Source: Adiantum capillus-veneris
Lineage: Eukaryota > Streptophyta > Polypodiopsida > Polypodiales > Pteridaceae
Length of the DNA stretch: 64,000 bases
Direction: 5' to 3'
NCBI GenBank assembly: GCA_014529385.2
Contig: CM043952.1
Span: 157,143,057 to 157,207,056, forward strand
Part shown: piece after piece, positions 36,025-47,470 of the stretch
Layout: each line of letters opens with the position of its first letter
How positions within the stretch are numbered: position 1 is the first letter of the stretch
The notes under the pieces: generated by a model
The model's database searches: none
What the model saw: the letters and a program-made list of their open reading frames with translations, nothing else
What the model was told of the DNA's origin: nothing
Position numbers and translations under genes: made by a program

Positions 36025-37958
36025 TGGCCCATGGGATTATACATACCTTGATTTTTCTAACACCCCCTATCCAATGAGCTTATTAGGTCCTACGGTGTAT
36101 TTTTGGATCAAACATCTCTGAAAACCAACATCCATGGACCTTTTTGTTGCAATCTATTCCAGATGATTAGTGAGTCGGAGTGGTCGCCAAGTTTTTTGAT
36201 CAAAATTGTCCCAAAAAAAAAGGCTTTTCCATTGAGCTTCGAGATTTGAACTTTGAAGTTGGAATCTATTTTTGGCATTCTTTTTTATTATTATTTATTT
36301 ATCTAGCTTTTGTTAGCAAAAAGTAAACCAAACCACACTACTCAAAAAATTCCATCCTATACTCCAAAATACTTAAACACTTCTAAATTTATTATTTGGC
36401 CATATTTTTGTGGGTTGCTCCATTTTCATAATGATTTTTGCCAAAAACACGCAATATAAGTAAAAACTGCACTATTTATGGCTTTTGGCAGTTATGTACA
36501 ATATATACACACACAAGGGGTTCACCTGTTGCATTCCCCAATCATCTTCTATTACGGCAATCAGCTAATTTATTCAAGAAAGACCGTACGTTAACACACA
36601 ATTACTTCAAAACATTTCTCTTATCTTTTTCAAATTCATACACTTTGTCCATTTTCATATTGTCTCCCCCCTCCTTGTGCTTCAATTCTCTGGGACAACA
36701 GAGTATTCTGGTTCTGCAGCACGTAGTTTATAAAGTCATTGATGGAGTAAAAGATATCGTGTGCACACTCACACAACCAAAAACCTTAACACAACACAAG
36801 ATATTCCCTTAATTTTCTCACCTCACTCACTGTCACTCAAAATATCAATGAAAATACTACCCACAAGCTCAATTCAAACTCCAAACACCTTGACCTACAA
36901 GGCCTTGCCTGCTTGTAGACACTACAAGGTGGGTCGTGTTGATCAACCCTTGAAATCACACTCAATGGTGACCCAAATATACATGAAAAACCATCAAAAA
37001 CTCAAAAACTCCAGCCACAAAATGCCTCTCTCAAACCATTGCAAAACCTTCACCTAACTCCACTCTGTTGGACTCTTTGGAGTAGCCCCAACCCTAATGG
37101 CACCGATACAGGGTCACATAGTCTTGCAGAAAGCCGCACCTTCTCTTCTCATTTCCTCGTACACACACATCCATGGAAACCTCAGAACTTCCATAAACTC
37201 TCCCAAGTGCAAAATTGAAGAGAAAAAGCTCACATTCACTCCTCCACACACTCGAAAACAGGACGTGAATGCGACGGCACTGCACCAGACCACCTGTAGG
37301 AACCCTACCTTCTCCCACACATAGAGAGGTGAAAGTGCTGATAGTAGGCCTTCAAAGTTCTCCCTCAGCTTGAAAACTCATGGCACCATGAGTGATGTGG
37401 AAAATTTCAACCTTTTTACACCAATTTTGATCATTTTTTGACTTTTTTGGACCCAGTTTTGGCCAGTGTTGACCCTGACGAGCATTTTTGTGGGAAAAAT
37501 ACCAAACGGACTCTAGAATCCACCAAATTTTTTGAGCTTAGTCCATGATACCCAAATACCATTGCATACCATTTTTTACCACTTCTAGAGTGGTGCACTC
37601 ATCATCGCAAATCAGGCACCACAAATAGACAATTACTGCACGTGTCAAACTTCCCGGGTGGGTCAAGGGTGTCCATATCTCCCACTTGAATTATTTACAT
37701 TCTAGAAAGCTCAAAAAAATTCCCTAGAGACAAAAGAATCCACTTGGGCCACATCAAAGGCTTTGATACCCTATACAGGCATAGATGTATGCTCAACTGC
37801 CGGCACACAAGCATGAATATTTACAATGTGCACATGTTGCACCATGTTTGAAACTCAAAACCACTTTGCAAAGATCCTAAATGCATGTATTTACATACTT
37901 TTGTACATATGACCATGCATATATGCACTAAATTGTACAAACCAAAAGTGGTTTATCA
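36025..37958 (-). repeat. Long direct repeat, right copy (probable 5' LTR)
   Basis: About 1.93 kb, TGGCCCATGGG at one border and GTGGTTTATCA at the other, colinear with the left copy; by-eye difference is about 4% in the first 160 bp and somewhat more elsewhere. Confidence 0.93.
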
Positions 37959-38113
37959 CCATGTCTATGCATGGCCCTGAATGTCCCTATAATGGTTTTG
38001 ATGTCACTGCAATTAAATACGCTATGTTGTGAAAGAGGTGGGTCTTGATTATGGTACTCAAGGGTTTTTGATGGCAAGGTATGTTGTGATTTAACTCTCG
38101 TGAAGAGTAAATC

Positions 38114-38500
38114 CTATAGAAATTGAGCACGTTGTTTTATGGTGCGATATGCACCGTCTGTTGTGTGATGATTAGAGTGGGTGATCTCAATCGTGGTGGG
38201 TGGTTTGACTTTAGGTATCCACTTGTACCTGATGGAGTTTGGATTGAGTTGCAAAGGGATCTTTGATACCCATAGTTTGACTTGTCTACTTTGGACAGTT
38301 GGTCTTCTTCTCCGAGCTTCACATTTCTTCTTTGGTTGCCATATCCATTTAATCTTTGGTAGAGGCGGTTTTTGTTGAAAAGGTGGATACAATGGTTTTC
38401 CCTTAGGGTTGTTGTAGGTGTACAACAATCTTTTGGGCATCCAGATTTGTTGAGGTTGGTTCACAAGCTGTCTTTTGGGTATCCAAACTTTCCTGGCTCC
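38114..38500 (-). other. Coding-like stretch with repeated W-x-P-K motifs
   Basis: A minus-strand reading (116-codon frame at 38114-38464, continuing upstream) contains KVWIPKRQL, QIWMPKRLL, IKWIWQPKKK, KLWVSKIPL and YKWIPKVKP, five short basic aromatic motifs at irregular spacing, with a basic RRRR run. W-x-P-K motifs of this kind occur in linkers of some plant copia-type polyproteins, so this may be a retroelement fragment; a host origin is not excluded. No catalytic motif. Confidence 0.4.
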
Positions 38501-38694
38501 CTACATTATTTGAGTGGAAGAAGTCTTTATTGGATCTGTAGTTTTCATGGTGACTGATGACTCATGCCTATTTGATTGAAAATCACCAAGAGATTATCTC
38601 CATTCCTCTTTACTGTATGCAAATGGTATTTTTAGTTTTCCTCCATTGAGTGTGAGTTCTAGAATTGTGGCATCCCAATTTTGAATTGCTTTCT

Positions 38695-38960
38695 ATGTTC
38701 TGGTATCATGAAATACATGGTCTCATGGCTATATGGATTTGCACTTTCTCCCTTTTCATACGACTAGTTGATCTTTAATTTTTTTATTTCCAATAACTTT
38801 ATTTATCTTTCCTCAAGGCTTATTTTGAGATCCCACAATTTCTCACTTTAGTATTACTACCTACTTGCTACTCAATTTATCCAAGAAACTCTCGGTGTTG
38901 AGTCCATCTTAAAAACATTTACAAATCAAGTGTATCAACTCAAAACCAGCTCAAATCTCT
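38695..38960 (+). repeat. 265-bp dispersed direct repeat, copy 1
   Basis: Begins CTGGTATCATGAAA and includes ATGGTCTCATGGCTATATGG and CAAGAAACTCTCGGTGTT. It matches 41533-41800 in the same orientation. The TGGTATCATGAAA start recalls a tRNA-Met primer site, so this may be the beginning of an element's internal region. Confidence 0.9.
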
Positions 38961-39184
38961 CCAAGCATCCTAGTCACAATGCAATCTATCTTTTCTTCTA
39001 CTTAAATCTTGTATTCTTGTTTGATATTGCAACACATTGTTGCAATATTAATCCATGTAATCTAAGGTAATATTCAAATTTTCTCTCCCATTGTGAGTAT
39101 TTGATCCAATGTCGATGGGTAATTTTTTTGGGATTTTTATTAAACTGTTACTCTCATGATGCTATAGAAAAGGTATTGCAATTT

Positions 39185-40050
39185 TCTTTTAGGGGAAGAG
39201 CTAGGGGAAATTTCAACCCAGGATATCAACAATGTGGAGTAGCTGTTGTAATAAAAGTGGAGCAGACCTTCCCAAACAACAGGTACTATGGATGCACTTA
39301 GATGGGACACTAAATAAATAACTACCCCAAAGAGAGAAACCCTAGAATTACCGCTAGAGCCATTCCTCAAACTCAGATAAATCAAGGAGACAATCTAAGA
39401 GGAGGTAGAAATGGAGGATGAGGTAGAGGAAGAGGAAGAGGATCCAGAGCTTATGCAATCATGGGAGAACCAACATTAATGAACGAGGAAGATGAAAGAG
39501 TCACTCGTTTGGCCACAGTTAGAAATCCTAGAGCTCAAAAACAATAGGCAATTATTTGAACCACTACAAAACAATAGCACTTTGAGTTACTTGTACATTG
39601 TAATAAGTACATAATACTTTATTTTTTTGAAATATTTAAGGAATCTAAAGTTGATTTAGTATCCAATCATGAAGAGGTTTTCTCTTAATTCTCAATTGTT
39701 GCAAGAAAGTAGAATTTGAATTTAAAGGAACCCCACCATCATCCTATTTCCACACCTTTTTAGTAGAAATGTATGATGGAATCTTAAGAATAAGCTAGTT
39801 ATTCAAAACCCAGCTCAGATTCCTTGTGCACGAGATAGACTAGTTATAGAAGTATTAATGCATGAGACTAATTGGAAGCCAAAACTCTTGGTATGATACC
39901 TCTTAAAACCCTTTACATCTTTTTGGTCTAACAGGTTAGGACACAGATGGAGTACCTCTCGTGCAATGGTGATAGCTTGTGCCAAACATAGGTTTCTCAT
40001 AATGGAAAGAACACACAAAGCATGTTCAAATTGTCAAAGCTAGAATGCAT
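39185..40050 (+). mobile_element. Gypsy gag-to-protease fragment, plus orientation (inverted-repeat arm)
   Basis: Contains FRGRARGNFNPGYQQCG, then PQTQINQGDNLRGGRNGG and SRAYAIMGEPTLMNE, i.e. the basic, glycine/arginine-rich gag C-terminus beside a zinc-knuckle-like cluster. The same sequence occurs on the opposite strand at 41880-42765, so the two form an inverted repeat with arms of about 0.88 kb around a 1.8-kb spacer. Fossil. Confidence 0.75.
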
Positions 40051-40930
40051 AATACTTATCTAATGTTGATTGATCTGAATGGTTAGTTAGAACGAGCACA
40101 TTCATGTGGGCAAGTTGACTATAATTGTGCAAAAGATTCAATGTTGGCATTTGCTCATAGCTATGAGATGTAATAAGGATCTAATGGTGAACGTGGTGCA
40201 ATATCTTTCTAAGCATATAAAGATGAGTATTTTTATGGTCTAGGGACAAGAATATTTTGAGATGTATCCTTATAATAATATATACTCCCTAGACAAGCTC
40301 AGAGTTGGGGCCATGTTCAAGCCCCTCTCGAGTCTCAAAAGTCGAAACAACATTCCACTAGGCGTATATAGATGATTGATGAAACTCCTTACAAGAGTTG
40401 TGTGAACCCTCAAAAGACTTGTATTTATCCGCCAACTTTTCAGTTGTTTCAAGGGGATATTACTCTTTTGTAGAAGTTGGTTCCATATTTTATATCATTA
40501 GACCTTGTAGTTGATATCATGCCATTTATAAAGAACAAAGATTATGGACCAATCTTGCTTGATGCTAGGTATCCATTGTATGTGTAAGTAGAGGATCTAG
40601 TCAAGGAGAGCTCTATTGAAATTAATGCATGGGTGGTACCCATACATGCTAGCATCTCTACTTGCAAAGAAATTGAAGAGAAATCTACATTAAACATGGA
40701 GAATACAGGGAGGATACAATGCATATCCAAAAGAAAATTATGCCTTATGTATTGTTTGAGTTAAAGAAAGAGAGAAAAGTAATTCTAAGGAAAGTCTCAC
40801 CAAAATCTAAGATAAATGGCCTTACTATAGTGTATTACTCCATGCATCTAGGATACAACAAAAGAACACTTTAATCTCATCTTGCAAGGAATTGCTTGAC
40901 ACACCTTAGTAGGTGTTATAATATCTCATA
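40050..40930. other. Spacer without firm call
   Basis: A plus-strand reading around 40510-40690 (IMPFIKNKDYGPILLDARYP, INAWVVPIHASISTCKEIEE) is protein-like but unrecognised; it may be part of the neighbouring gypsy fragments. Confidence 0.35.
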
Positions 40931-40931
40931 G

Positions 40932-41143
40932 TTCAAAGGCTTTGTGAATGTTGTATTGTATGCACAATGGTCATTGTTCTAAATGACAAGGCTTTATTTG
41001 CAGATACTTGTATAAAAAAATATTGGGAGTTGAATGTTCAAAGGTTTTGTTAATGTTGTATTGTACACACAATGCTCATTGTTCTCAATGAAAAGGCTTT
41101 ATTTGTAGATTCATACTTGCATAAAAACATATTGGGAAGTGAG
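40932..41143. repeat. 105-bp tandem duplication
   Basis: TTCAAAGGCTTTGTGAATGT at 40932 and TTCAAAGGTTTTGTTAATGT at 41037 begin two adjacent, diverged copies that run to about 41143. Confidence 0.9.
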
Positions 41144-41532
41144 TCTCTATTTCAAGTAACTTAAAATCATGAAAGACCTGATAAATGAATTGTGCTTTAT
41201 CTCTTGTTTGGTTTTCATTTTGGTGCTGTGAACCTATAGATCTAAAGCAAGATATCTTGTTTGGTGAACTACCTGGCCACTTTGAAAGTATTTTATCTAC
41301 ATTTTCCACTCAAAAGGATTCAAAAAGAAGACCAAGCACAAGGTGACTTGTGACCAATAAGCAAACACAATCAGAGGAGAAAGTGATTTGAAAAACCTTC
41401 CAGATCTCAACTCCAACCCAAATTTGGACAACCATCCAAATCTCAAATCCAAGCTTCAGAAGACATCTTTCCAATTATATGTTTTTTACACCCAAGCTAG
41501 AAGCTAAGTTTTAATACTTAATTAGATTTGTA

Positions 41533-41800
41533 TGTTGGTATCATGAAAGACATGGTCTCATGGCTATATGGATTTTCACTTTCTCCCTTTTCATACAACT
41601 AGTTGATCCTTGATTTCTTTATTTCCAATAACTTTCTTTATCTTTCCTCAAGACTTATTTTGAGATCCCATGATTGCTTACTTTAGCATTACTACCTAGT
41701 TGCTACTCAATTTATCCAAGAAACTCTCGGTGTTTAGTCCATCTTTAAAAAAATTACAAATCAAGTGTATCAACTGAAAACCAGGTCAAATCTCTTCCGT
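41533..41800 (+). repeat. 265-bp dispersed direct repeat, copy 2
   Basis: Starts TTGGTATCATGAAAGACATG and is colinear with 38695-38960, differing by several percent. It lies between the two arms of the gypsy inverted repeat. Confidence 0.9.
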
Positions 41801-42464
41801 ATAAACAAAAAGATCCCTTATAGTGCACTTGCCCACATGAATGTGCTCGATCTAACTCACCACTCATAGCAATCAGCATTCAATAAGTAATATGCATTCA
41901 AGCTTTGCCAATCTAAACACGCTCGGTGTGTTCTTGCCATTATGAGAAACCTACGCTCGACACAAGCTATCACCATTGCACGAGAGGTACTCCCTCTGTG
42001 CCCTAACCTGGTTGACCAAAAATATGTAAAAGGTTTTAGAGGTATCATACCAAGAGTTTTTGGCTTTCAATTATTTCATGCATTAATACTTTTATATTCC
42101 GTTCATTTTTCAAAGAAGGCTATCTCGTGCACAAGGAATTTGAGTTGGGTTTTGAATAACTATCTCATTCTCAAGATGCCATCATACATTTCTATTGAAA
42201 AGGTGTGGAAATAGAATGATGGTGGGGTTCCTTTGAATTCAAATTTTACTTTCCCACGGCTGAGAATTGAGAGAAAAACTCTTCATGATTGGATACTAAC
42301 TCAACTTTAGATTCCTTAAACATTTTGGAAAAATAAATTAATATGTACTTATTACAATGTACAAGTAACTCAAAGTGTTATTGTTTTGTAGTGATTCAGA
42401 TAACTGCCTATTGTTGCTAAGATCTAGGATTTCTAACTGTGGCCAAACGAGTGGCTCTTTCATC

Positions 42465-43300
42465 TTACTCGTTCATTAAGGTTGGTTCTCCCATGATTGC
42501 ATAAGCTCTGGATCCTCTTGCTCTTCCTCTACCTCTTCCTCCATTTCTACCTCCTCTTAGACTGTCTCCTTGATTTATCTGAGTTTGAGGAATGACTCTA
42601 GTAGTAATTCTAGGGTTTATCTCTTCGGGACAATTATATCTATAGTGTCCCATTTGAGTGCATACATAGTACTTGGCATTTGGGAGGTTTTCTCCAAGTT
42701 TACTACAGAAGCTACTCCACGTTGTTGATATCCTAGATTGAAGGTTTTCCTAGCTCTTCCCCTAAATTTGTTAAAACTGGTATAATTCTAGGTAGTCTTG
42801 GTTCCTTTAGCTGCAAGAGGCTTGGCCCTAAGAAGGGCATCCTAAATTGATGTAGGTCTCATGGCTTTGAGATGTGTACTCAGGGTTTATTGAGGCCTTG
42901 AGAGAAGAGGGCAATCTGTTGCTCCATTGTTGTCAGGGGATCATAGTGTCGTAAGGACAAAAGTTTTTGCATAGTACTCCTCCAGAGAGATCATGAGTTG
43001 GCGTAAGCCAAAGAACGCACTCATCTTAATGGCCTAGTGTGTAGGACGAAGATTATGTTCTTTAATTGCTTGCTTATTCTTCTCCCAAGATGGGTTACTA
43101 GTGGGATTGTCTCTACAATGTTTTCTCCACCAAAGTTTAGCATCTCCACTAAGGCAGAACATATCGAGCATCACTTGATTCTCTTAAGCAGTCCCTACTG
43201 CCAAAACATAGTCATCCATAGTGTCCAACCATGCTTTATCATCACGCATGAGATTGGGTCCTTCTCCCTTAAATTTGAAGATGGGGAGTTGGACTTGCTT
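42465..43300 (-). pseudogene. Gypsy gag fragment
   Basis: Minus-strand reading has DDKAWLDTMDDYVLAVGT, FCLSGDAKLWWRKHCRDN, then NPSWEKNKQAIKEH, the classic plant gypsy gag capsid pattern (aromatic W-W, then W-x-x-x-K). It continues with QMGHYRYNCPE, a zinc-knuckle remnant, and QINQGDSLRGGRNGGRGRGR. The same family is present at 48705-49110 on the plus strand. Fossil. Confidence 0.83.
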
Positions 43301-44152
43301 TAGTAATAGGTTTTTTTCCTGCATAACTGTGTAAAGTCTATTTGTGTGCGATTATTACTCTGGGATTGAATTAGTGGAATCTAGTACTAAATGAAAATCT
43401 ATCTTGTTTATGCTTTCAAACTTATCTCAGACTCAAAAAAAATTCACACTAGATGAAGACAATTGCCAAACCATAAACAAAACTGCTTATACCATTCCCA
43501 TGAGAACCATAATATGTACAAGATCTAATACAATCCATGGAGATCCTACTATGTACAGGGGTGACGATAGTCCTATACTAGAATCTTGTGGACTATGGGC
43601 TGGTCAGACATAGGATCAAAATATACAACATCTTTTGGTCCTCCAAAACTAGGGCCTACACCTATGGACCTAATTATACCCTGGTAGACTACTGTAGACA
43701 CCTGATTGAACACCCACTGATTCTGTGATACTTGGACACCATCTACTACAAGGGTTTCCTCTGGATTTTTTGACCCAATGAAAAATTATACTTCAGTCAC
43801 TTGAAGATCTTTAGTGCATTTTAGTCTCTTCATATTTAGTGCATCAATAAAAAAATACCACAAAATCTTGACCATCTGATCCTCCAAGTGGGAGGAGAAA
43901 ATCTCTTGTCTAGCCATTTTATCATGATTTTTTGCACTAAATAGCCTCAAGATAGGCAAGCCCTCATGAACCTAACATTGAAACCCATGAATTTGCGGTA
44001 GGCCTGATGGAAATCTTCCTGCAAGATGGGGAAAATTCTCTATCTTTCTTCCTCTCCCTCTTTAAATTAAATACCTCTTTAATTAATTTAGTCAAAAACC
44101 ACTTATTTTAACCTAACACCTTAAACTTTTACTAGGTTCAAGGTCTCAATTA

Positions 44153-44171
44153 ACACACGCTCTAATACTAA
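44153..44171 (-). promoter_or_regulatory. tRNA-Met-type primer-binding site remnant
   Basis: On the minus strand TTAGTATTAGAGCGTGTGTT follows the LTR border TCTCA. It matches the usual TGGTATCAGAGC pattern with a few changes and is parallel to the site at 63632. Confidence 0.6.
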
Positions 44172-44624
44172 GTGAGAGGTCCCCAATAACCCGTCGACAC
44201 CAAGGTCAAGATGGGATCCTTGACAGGTCTCTAGGCCTAATAAAAGTCAGAGTCCCTAATTAAGCAAGAAAATCCAAGGAATAGACCTTTACTATTGGCA
44301 ATGGCTTGGGACTATAACCCTAGAAAGAAGACTTAGTCCTGTCTCGCAAGAAAAAACGGGACAAAAACTCGAAAGTGCAAAAACTTTTTGGACCCTATCA
44401 CTTCTGCAAATGGGATAAGGTAACCTCAACCAATGCTTTTTTTCCTCTACGTGAATGAGGGCATAGCTGTTGGTGGACTCCTCTTCCAAATGAAGAAGTC
44501 TTCTAACGTTTAGTGCTCGGGAATGGTGACTAATCAGGTCCACCCATCCATGATCTAAAACCTTAGTCAATCCTCACTTACCACCCTACACTCACACATG
44601 CTTCTTTGTTATTTAATTACTACC

Positions 44625-45180
44625 ACCTTCTCTCACATTTAAAATAATAGTTCATTTTAACTTTCCAACACAATAATTCATTAAAATAAGTATTGAAATC
44701 AGTATCAAAAAACATTCTTTAGTGAAGAAGCATCTTTAAACTTACGACAAGGCACGTTCAACCAAAAACATTTTCCATAATAACCATGACTAGTATTCTT
44801 CTTATCTTAAGACCACCTAAGGGTGACAAATGGCACCCATTTCTTATTCATAATTCGGGGTGAATATATCACACAAAAATCAGGGTGTCCATATACCAAA
44901 CCAGTTGCCCATAGAAACGGGCGGATTTCCTAGGATAATAAAATGATATCCTAACTTATGAAGAAACATCAAGACATGACCGAGAAGAAACTCATCGTTC
45001 ATGGGGGGTAACCGACTTATCAGTGGCCTTATAGCCATCATTATTCATCAAAAATATACCAAGGAGTCGAAGGTGTCTTGAGACAAGTTGTCTTGATGAT
45101 GATCAATCATATCTTTCCTAATTCAATCAACCTAGCCAAAAACATTTCTTTCCTAGCTTTGAAACCAAGTTGGACATTAT
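44625..45180. other. Stretch without a recognised gene
   Basis: No coding sequence recognised. It lies between the minus-strand LTR remnant and the plus-strand TATA box and is probably LTR U3 sequence of one or both elements. Confidence 0.4.
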
Positions 45181-45187
45181 TTTTTGC

Positions 45188-45195
45188 TATAAATA
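45188..45195 (+). promoter_or_regulatory. TATA box of a probable LTR
   Basis: GCTATAAATAGAGC is a strong plant TATA box, about 55 bp before the first copy of the 549-bp duplication. It is placed like the U3/R border of the gypsy LTR that ends near 48051. Confidence 0.5.
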
Positions 45196-45243
45196 GAGCA
45201 GCCATACTCACACTTTGGGTATAGAGATTTCCTCTATAATACT

Positions 45244-46280
45244 CATGAAGTGCTACCATTCCTCTTAGAGAGAAGGCTTCCACAAACCACTAAGAGAGAA
45301 AAAAAACTCTATTGGATTAGTAAGATAAGTGTTAATTAAACATTTAATTAGCATTAGAAAAGATGTGTGTGTGTTCTTTGTTACTTTAATCTCTCTAATT
45401 ATACCTACTCTGTCTAATTATTTTTTAATTATCAAGATGATTAAAAATAGCCTAGCTATTAACTTATTCATAGTTAATTGGAATTTAATAGATAAAAGTA
45501 CACATCACATGCTTATTATGCGTAATGGGATTTTCATTCATCAATATTATTATTAATTAGATTAATTAACATTTTGAATAAAACCAAGAAATTCATTAAA
45601 TTGAAGTATATATTACTATAAATTGATGTTAGAATTGTATTACAAATGTCATGCATAAGAGTAATGCATCAATAAATTTTCATTTTGTAATTTATACACT
45701 TAATTTTTGATAAATTATAACTAGAAAAAATTAAGTGCTACCATTCCTCTTAGAGAGAAGGCTTCCACAAACCACTAAGAGAGAAAAATTAACATGAAGT
45801 GCTACCATTCCTCTTAGAGAGAAGGCTTCCACAAACCACTAAGAGAGAAAAAAAACTCTATTGGATTAGTAAGATAAGTGTTAATTAAACATTTAATTAG
45901 CATTAGAAAAGATGTGTGTGTGTTCTTTGTTACTTTAATCTCTCTAATTATACCTACTCTGTCTAATTATTTTTTAATTATCAAGATGATTAAAAATAGC
46001 CTAGCTATTAACTTATTCATAGTTAATTGGAATTTAATAGATAAAAGTACACATCACATGCTTATTATGCGTAATGGGATTTTCATTCATCAATATTATT
46101 ATTAATTAGATTAATTAACATTTTGAATAAAACCAAGAAATTCATTAAATTGAAGTATATATTACTATAAATTGATGTTAGAATTGTATTACAAATGTCA
46201 TGCATAAGAGTAATGCATCAATAAATTTTCATTTTGTAATTTATACACTTAATTTTTGATAAATTATAACTAGAAAAAAT
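45244..46280. repeat. Identical tandem duplication, period 549 bp
   Basis: Copy 1 (45244 to about 45731) and copy 2 (45793 to about 46280) appear identical over about 488 bp, including a 75-codon AT-rich open frame in each. Between them is a third, 58-bp copy of the unit's head (AAGTGCTACCATTCCTCTTA onward, 45733-45790). The identity contrasts with the decay of all surrounding repeats. Confidence 0.95.
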
Positions 46281-46289
46281 GGTCTATAA

Positions 46290-46865
46290 AAATGAAGTTT
46301 ACTTTATAATTTTCTAAGATTAATCTCACACTAATATAGTTGTGGTGTGAGTATTTGTACTTAATTTTGTTAAATTATAATTTTTACACTTAATTTTTAG
46401 CCAATTTGAAACTAAATTATTAATTAATTATTTAATTTAAAGCATTAAAACTTATCAAAATCATCCCAAGTCTCTAACAACGTCTTAAAACTACAAAAAT
46501 ATTTCATAATTTTTGAAGCTAAGTAAATAATTATAACTTTTAAACTAGATTACAATTTGAAGCATTCTTATTTATATTACTATAAAATTATCTCTAAAAA
46601 TATTCAAGAAGAATAACAACGTTACTTATATATAAAATAGACCTAGGATAAAAAATTTAGTCTTAGATTAATTTAATGGATGGCTATTATGGGATAAAAT
46701 ACTCTTATTTAGATTTACATGCAATAAATAAGAAATATATAATAAAAAGATAAAAGTTACATTGCATACGAGAAGAGAAATAATATAAACTTTACCTTAG
46801 CTCTCAAGAAAATGACTATGAAAATTGATCAATTTAAAGTTCTAATTGTAAAACCTAAGTGTAGT
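46290..46865. other. AT-rich stretch without a gene
   Basis: Very AT-rich, no open frame of note. It looks like leader or LTR sequence between the TATA box and the MAP-start frame. Confidence 0.45.
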
Positions 46866-46871
46866 TTAAAA

Positions 46872-46995
46872 AATGGCTCCAAAGCGTACTCGAATCCAAG
46901 GTGCTAATGATCATGAAGCTAATGAGAGTAACATGTGGACTCTTGCGGAACATGCTATGTCTCCAGCAATCGAGCCAATCTGAACTATGGTACAG
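46872..46995 (+). pseudogene. Short MAPKR-start frame, possible LTR-encoded gag leader
   Basis: ATG at 46872 opens MAPKRTRIQGANDHEANESN and is followed by a donor-like ACAG-GTTAGT near 46994. A similar MAPTR start followed by a donor-like word lies at 62160, again between a TATA box and a GATGCC-type minisatellite. No known domain. Fossil. Confidence 0.4.
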
Positions 46996-47224
46996 GTTAG
47001 TACTATAATTTCAAGCTATGCATTCATTACATATGCAAGACCGTAGAGATATCTTAATTACCTTAGGAAAAGAAAACACGGAGCCAAACCAAGAGGCTTA
47101 ACCCCAAGAAACTGGGCATATGTATAACAAGTAGGAAAGAATGTCTGGTTAAATTATTTGTCATAGGAACGAATGTATGTCCAATACCTTTTGTTGTGGT
47201 TTCCCTCAAGACTCTCTACTTATT

Positions 47225-47470
47225 AGCATTGATATTAGGTGGCAATTGCCAATGCACGAGGTGACGCCTAGGGTGGCACAGCTAATGTTGCGATGGGAGT
47301 ACACTTAGGATGGCCTAACTGGATACTGCAGTTATGTTTTTCCATGGCATGAGGATGATGCCTAGGTTTGCACCATTGTTGTTGTGGCAGAAGTATGCCC
47401 AGGTTGGTACAACGAGTACTCGTCGAGCGGTATAGGATGCTCAGGATGGCAAGGTTTTTTGTGAATAATG
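47225..47470. repeat. Diverged GATGCC/GGTTGGCA minisatellite
   Basis: Words such as GACGCCTAGGGTGGCAC, GATGCCTAGGTTTGCAC, TATGCCCAGGTTGGTAC and GATGCTCAGGATGGCA recur at irregular intervals of 40 to 110 bp. Its position in the terminal region parallels the cleaner minisatellite at 62630-62855. Confidence 0.6.

Larger units (their letters stand above)
31607..37958 (-). mobile_element. Probable gag-only LTR element with 1.93-kb terminal repeats
   Basis: Two long direct repeats (31607-33528 and 36025-37958) start TGGCCCATGGG and end GTGGTTTATCA, so both have TG...CA borders. Between them, on the minus strand, are a gag-like segment and an acidic segment, with no reverse transcriptase or integrase. 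This fits a non-autonomous element of the TR-GAG or LARD type, read on the minus strand. Against it, flanking 5-mers do not match (AAAAA and CCATG), I see no primer site or polypurine tract, and a partial third repeat copy lies next to the right-hand repeat. A segmental duplication is the alternative. The repeats differ by several percent by eye. It is broken, with several interruptions. Confidence 0.5.
41880..44620 (-). mobile_element. Ty3/gypsy element fragment, minus orientation, with LTR end
   Basis: Read on the minus strand: LTR-like sequence from about 44620 to 44173 (ending GGGGACCTCTCA), a primer-binding-site-like stretch (44153-44171), a gag N-terminal region, a gag capsid segment (43300-42800), a basic zinc-knuckle end (42770-42465), then protease-side sequence to 41880. 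The LTR part resembles the plus-strand sequence at 63070-63630 (GATGGGTGG...GATTAGTCA; GGGGACCTC). Fossil, broken at many places (about ten). Confidence 0.72.

Noticed and set aside
36438-37057. Open frames of 98-124 codons in the right long repeat
   Set aside because: Composition typical of translated repeat, no counterpart of equal length in the left copy.
45329-46105. Two identical 75-codon frames as a duplicated small gene
   Set aside because: AT-rich chance frame carried twice by the 549-bp duplication; no signal, domain or codon pattern.
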